This document shows, piece after piece, positions 63,484 through 64,000 of a DNA stretch of 64,000 nt. The notes beneath the pieces are model-generated. The model saw nothing but the letters and a program-made list of their open reading frames with translations. It ran no database searches and was not told the origin of the DNA. Position 1 is the first letter of the stretch. Each line of letters starts with the position of its first letter. This DNA comes from Desulfosporosinus sp. FKB. Lineage in GTDB: Bacteria > Bacillota > Desulfitobacteriia > Desulfitobacteriales > Desulfitobacteriaceae. The stretch is taken from positions 365,420-429,419 of the forward strand of contig NZ_NADJ01000038.1 in assembly GCF_002196705.1 (NCBI RefSeq). Direction: 5' to 3'. Position numbers and translations under genes: made by a program.

Positions 63484-63550
63484 TACTGTCTTCGCATTTA
63501 TTGGTCACTGGCGATAGCGGCAGCTTGGTTGCCCATATGCTGAGGAAAAT

Positions 63551-63569
63551 GTGTAACCAAAGGTTATAC
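63551..63569. promoter_or_regulatory. imperfect inverted repeat before the Fur-family gene
   Basis: GTGTAACC, AAA, GGTTATAC: one mismatch in 8-base arms. Possible autoregulatory operator. Confidence 0.35.
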
Positions 63570-63624
63570 GTTACGACAGTAAAAAAATAAGCGGCCTTAA
63601 CCGCCCGAAATAGGAGATAACGAT

Positions 63625-64000
63625 ATGAACTATGAAGAAATTCTTCAATATATCCAGCAACAAGGATATCGCCTTACATCAGCTCGTAAGCACATTGTAG
63701 AAGTTCTTTGTCACAATTCCGATTATCTGGGAGCCTATGACATTCATCACATTCTAGAACAGAACGACAATCACATTGCAGTCGTTTCTATCTATCGTGT
63801 TTTGGAACTGTTGAACAGTATCGGTTTGCTGGAAAAAGAGGAATTTGGAAGCGGCGGAGAACGGTATTGTCTAAAAAACGCCGCTGAACAACATGGACAT
63901 CAGCTTATTTGTACCAAATGCGGCCAAAGTAAAGAGTTAGGTGACTGTCCCATTAGGCATCTTGCTCAAACTATTGAGGCTCAAAGTGGTTACCGTATTC
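63625..64000 (+). CDS. Fur-family regulator (probable Zur), cut by window end
   Basis: ATG with AGGAGATAACG upstream; the window ends after about 125 residues, so the end is missing. HTH (GYRLTSARKHIVEVL, AVVSIYRVLELL) and the metal loop HGHQLICTKCGQSKELGDC are visible. Its place directly after the metal transporter suggests it controls uptake of the same metal. Confidence 0.8.
   Translation, partial: MNYEEILQYIQQQGYRLTSARKHIVEVLCHNSDYLGAYDIHHILEQNDNHIAVVSIYRVLELLNSIGLLEKEEFGSGGERYCLKNAAEQHGHQLICTKCGQSKELGDCPIRHLAQTIEAQSGYRI

Noticed and set aside
1-64000. CRISPR arrays
   Set aside because: No set of 20-40 bp direct repeats with regular unique spacers was found; the only tandem array is the 8-bp repeat.

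Overview
The window looks like chromosome of a spore-forming, low-G+C Firmicute of the Desulfosporosinus/Desulfitobacterium group (Peptococcaceae and relatives). Support comes from an alpha/beta SASP gene, a Spo0E-like phosphatase, a SpoVB-like flippase, an FmdE-like protein, a membrane-anchored NapC/NrfH-type tetraheme cytochrome, strong AGGAGG ribosome binding sites and frequent TTG/GTG starts. The genus is an inference from gene content; no rRNA is present.

Bases 1-18000 are accessory DNA. A 44-bp direct repeat that matches the 3' half of a tRNA-Trp gene (CCA anticodon to CCA end) lies at 1793-1836 and 17932-17975 and brackets a 16.1-kb integrated element. The element carries an Abi-alpha-like gene, a Replic_Relax protein, a frameshifted FtsK-like translocase, a family of small paralogous proteins, a DnaA-box cluster that may be its origin, an IS30 transposase remnant, an uncharacterised three-gene cargo operon, a frameshifted DUF2971 gene, a tetraheme cytochrome, an orphan MuF-domain protein and a broken tyrosine integrase. 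Bases 1-1792 (sigma-like factor and the end of a larger gene) look like part of a second element left of the repeat. Neither repeat copy has the tRNA 5' half, so the intact tRNA must be outside the window.

Bases 18300-21060 are a decayed prophage-like patch: a second dead integrase, a frameshifted Bro-N antirepressor, regulator fragments and a frameshifted DUF4236 gene. Bases 21-32 kb are a loose region of single genes (Spo0E-like, GNAT, VOC, SDR, Crp/Fnr with a solitary HicB-like protein, MFS, lipoprotein), small peptides, and many hairpin repeats.

Bases 32-64 kb are ordinary, dense core chromosome: EF-G2, iadA, a SpoVB-like flippase, SASP, a preQ0 operon (queD-queC-DUF366-queE-folE-DUF4264-surE), a TPR protein, Fur, an rRNA methyltransferase, M28 peptidase, PLD-like lipoprotein, a histidine phosphatase, a probable 6S RNA, FmdE, lgt, an FtsA-like ATPase with a repeated C-terminal tail, an operon of a DnaA paralogue with pfkA and pgi, LysR, cyclophilin, and a zinc/manganese ABC transporter followed by a Fur-family regulator cut by the window end.

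The most unusual items are the DnaA paralogue translated just ahead of pfkA, the FtsA-like protein with its repeated tail, the three-gene cargo operon, and the perfect inverted repeat spanning the translation start region of the metal transporter.
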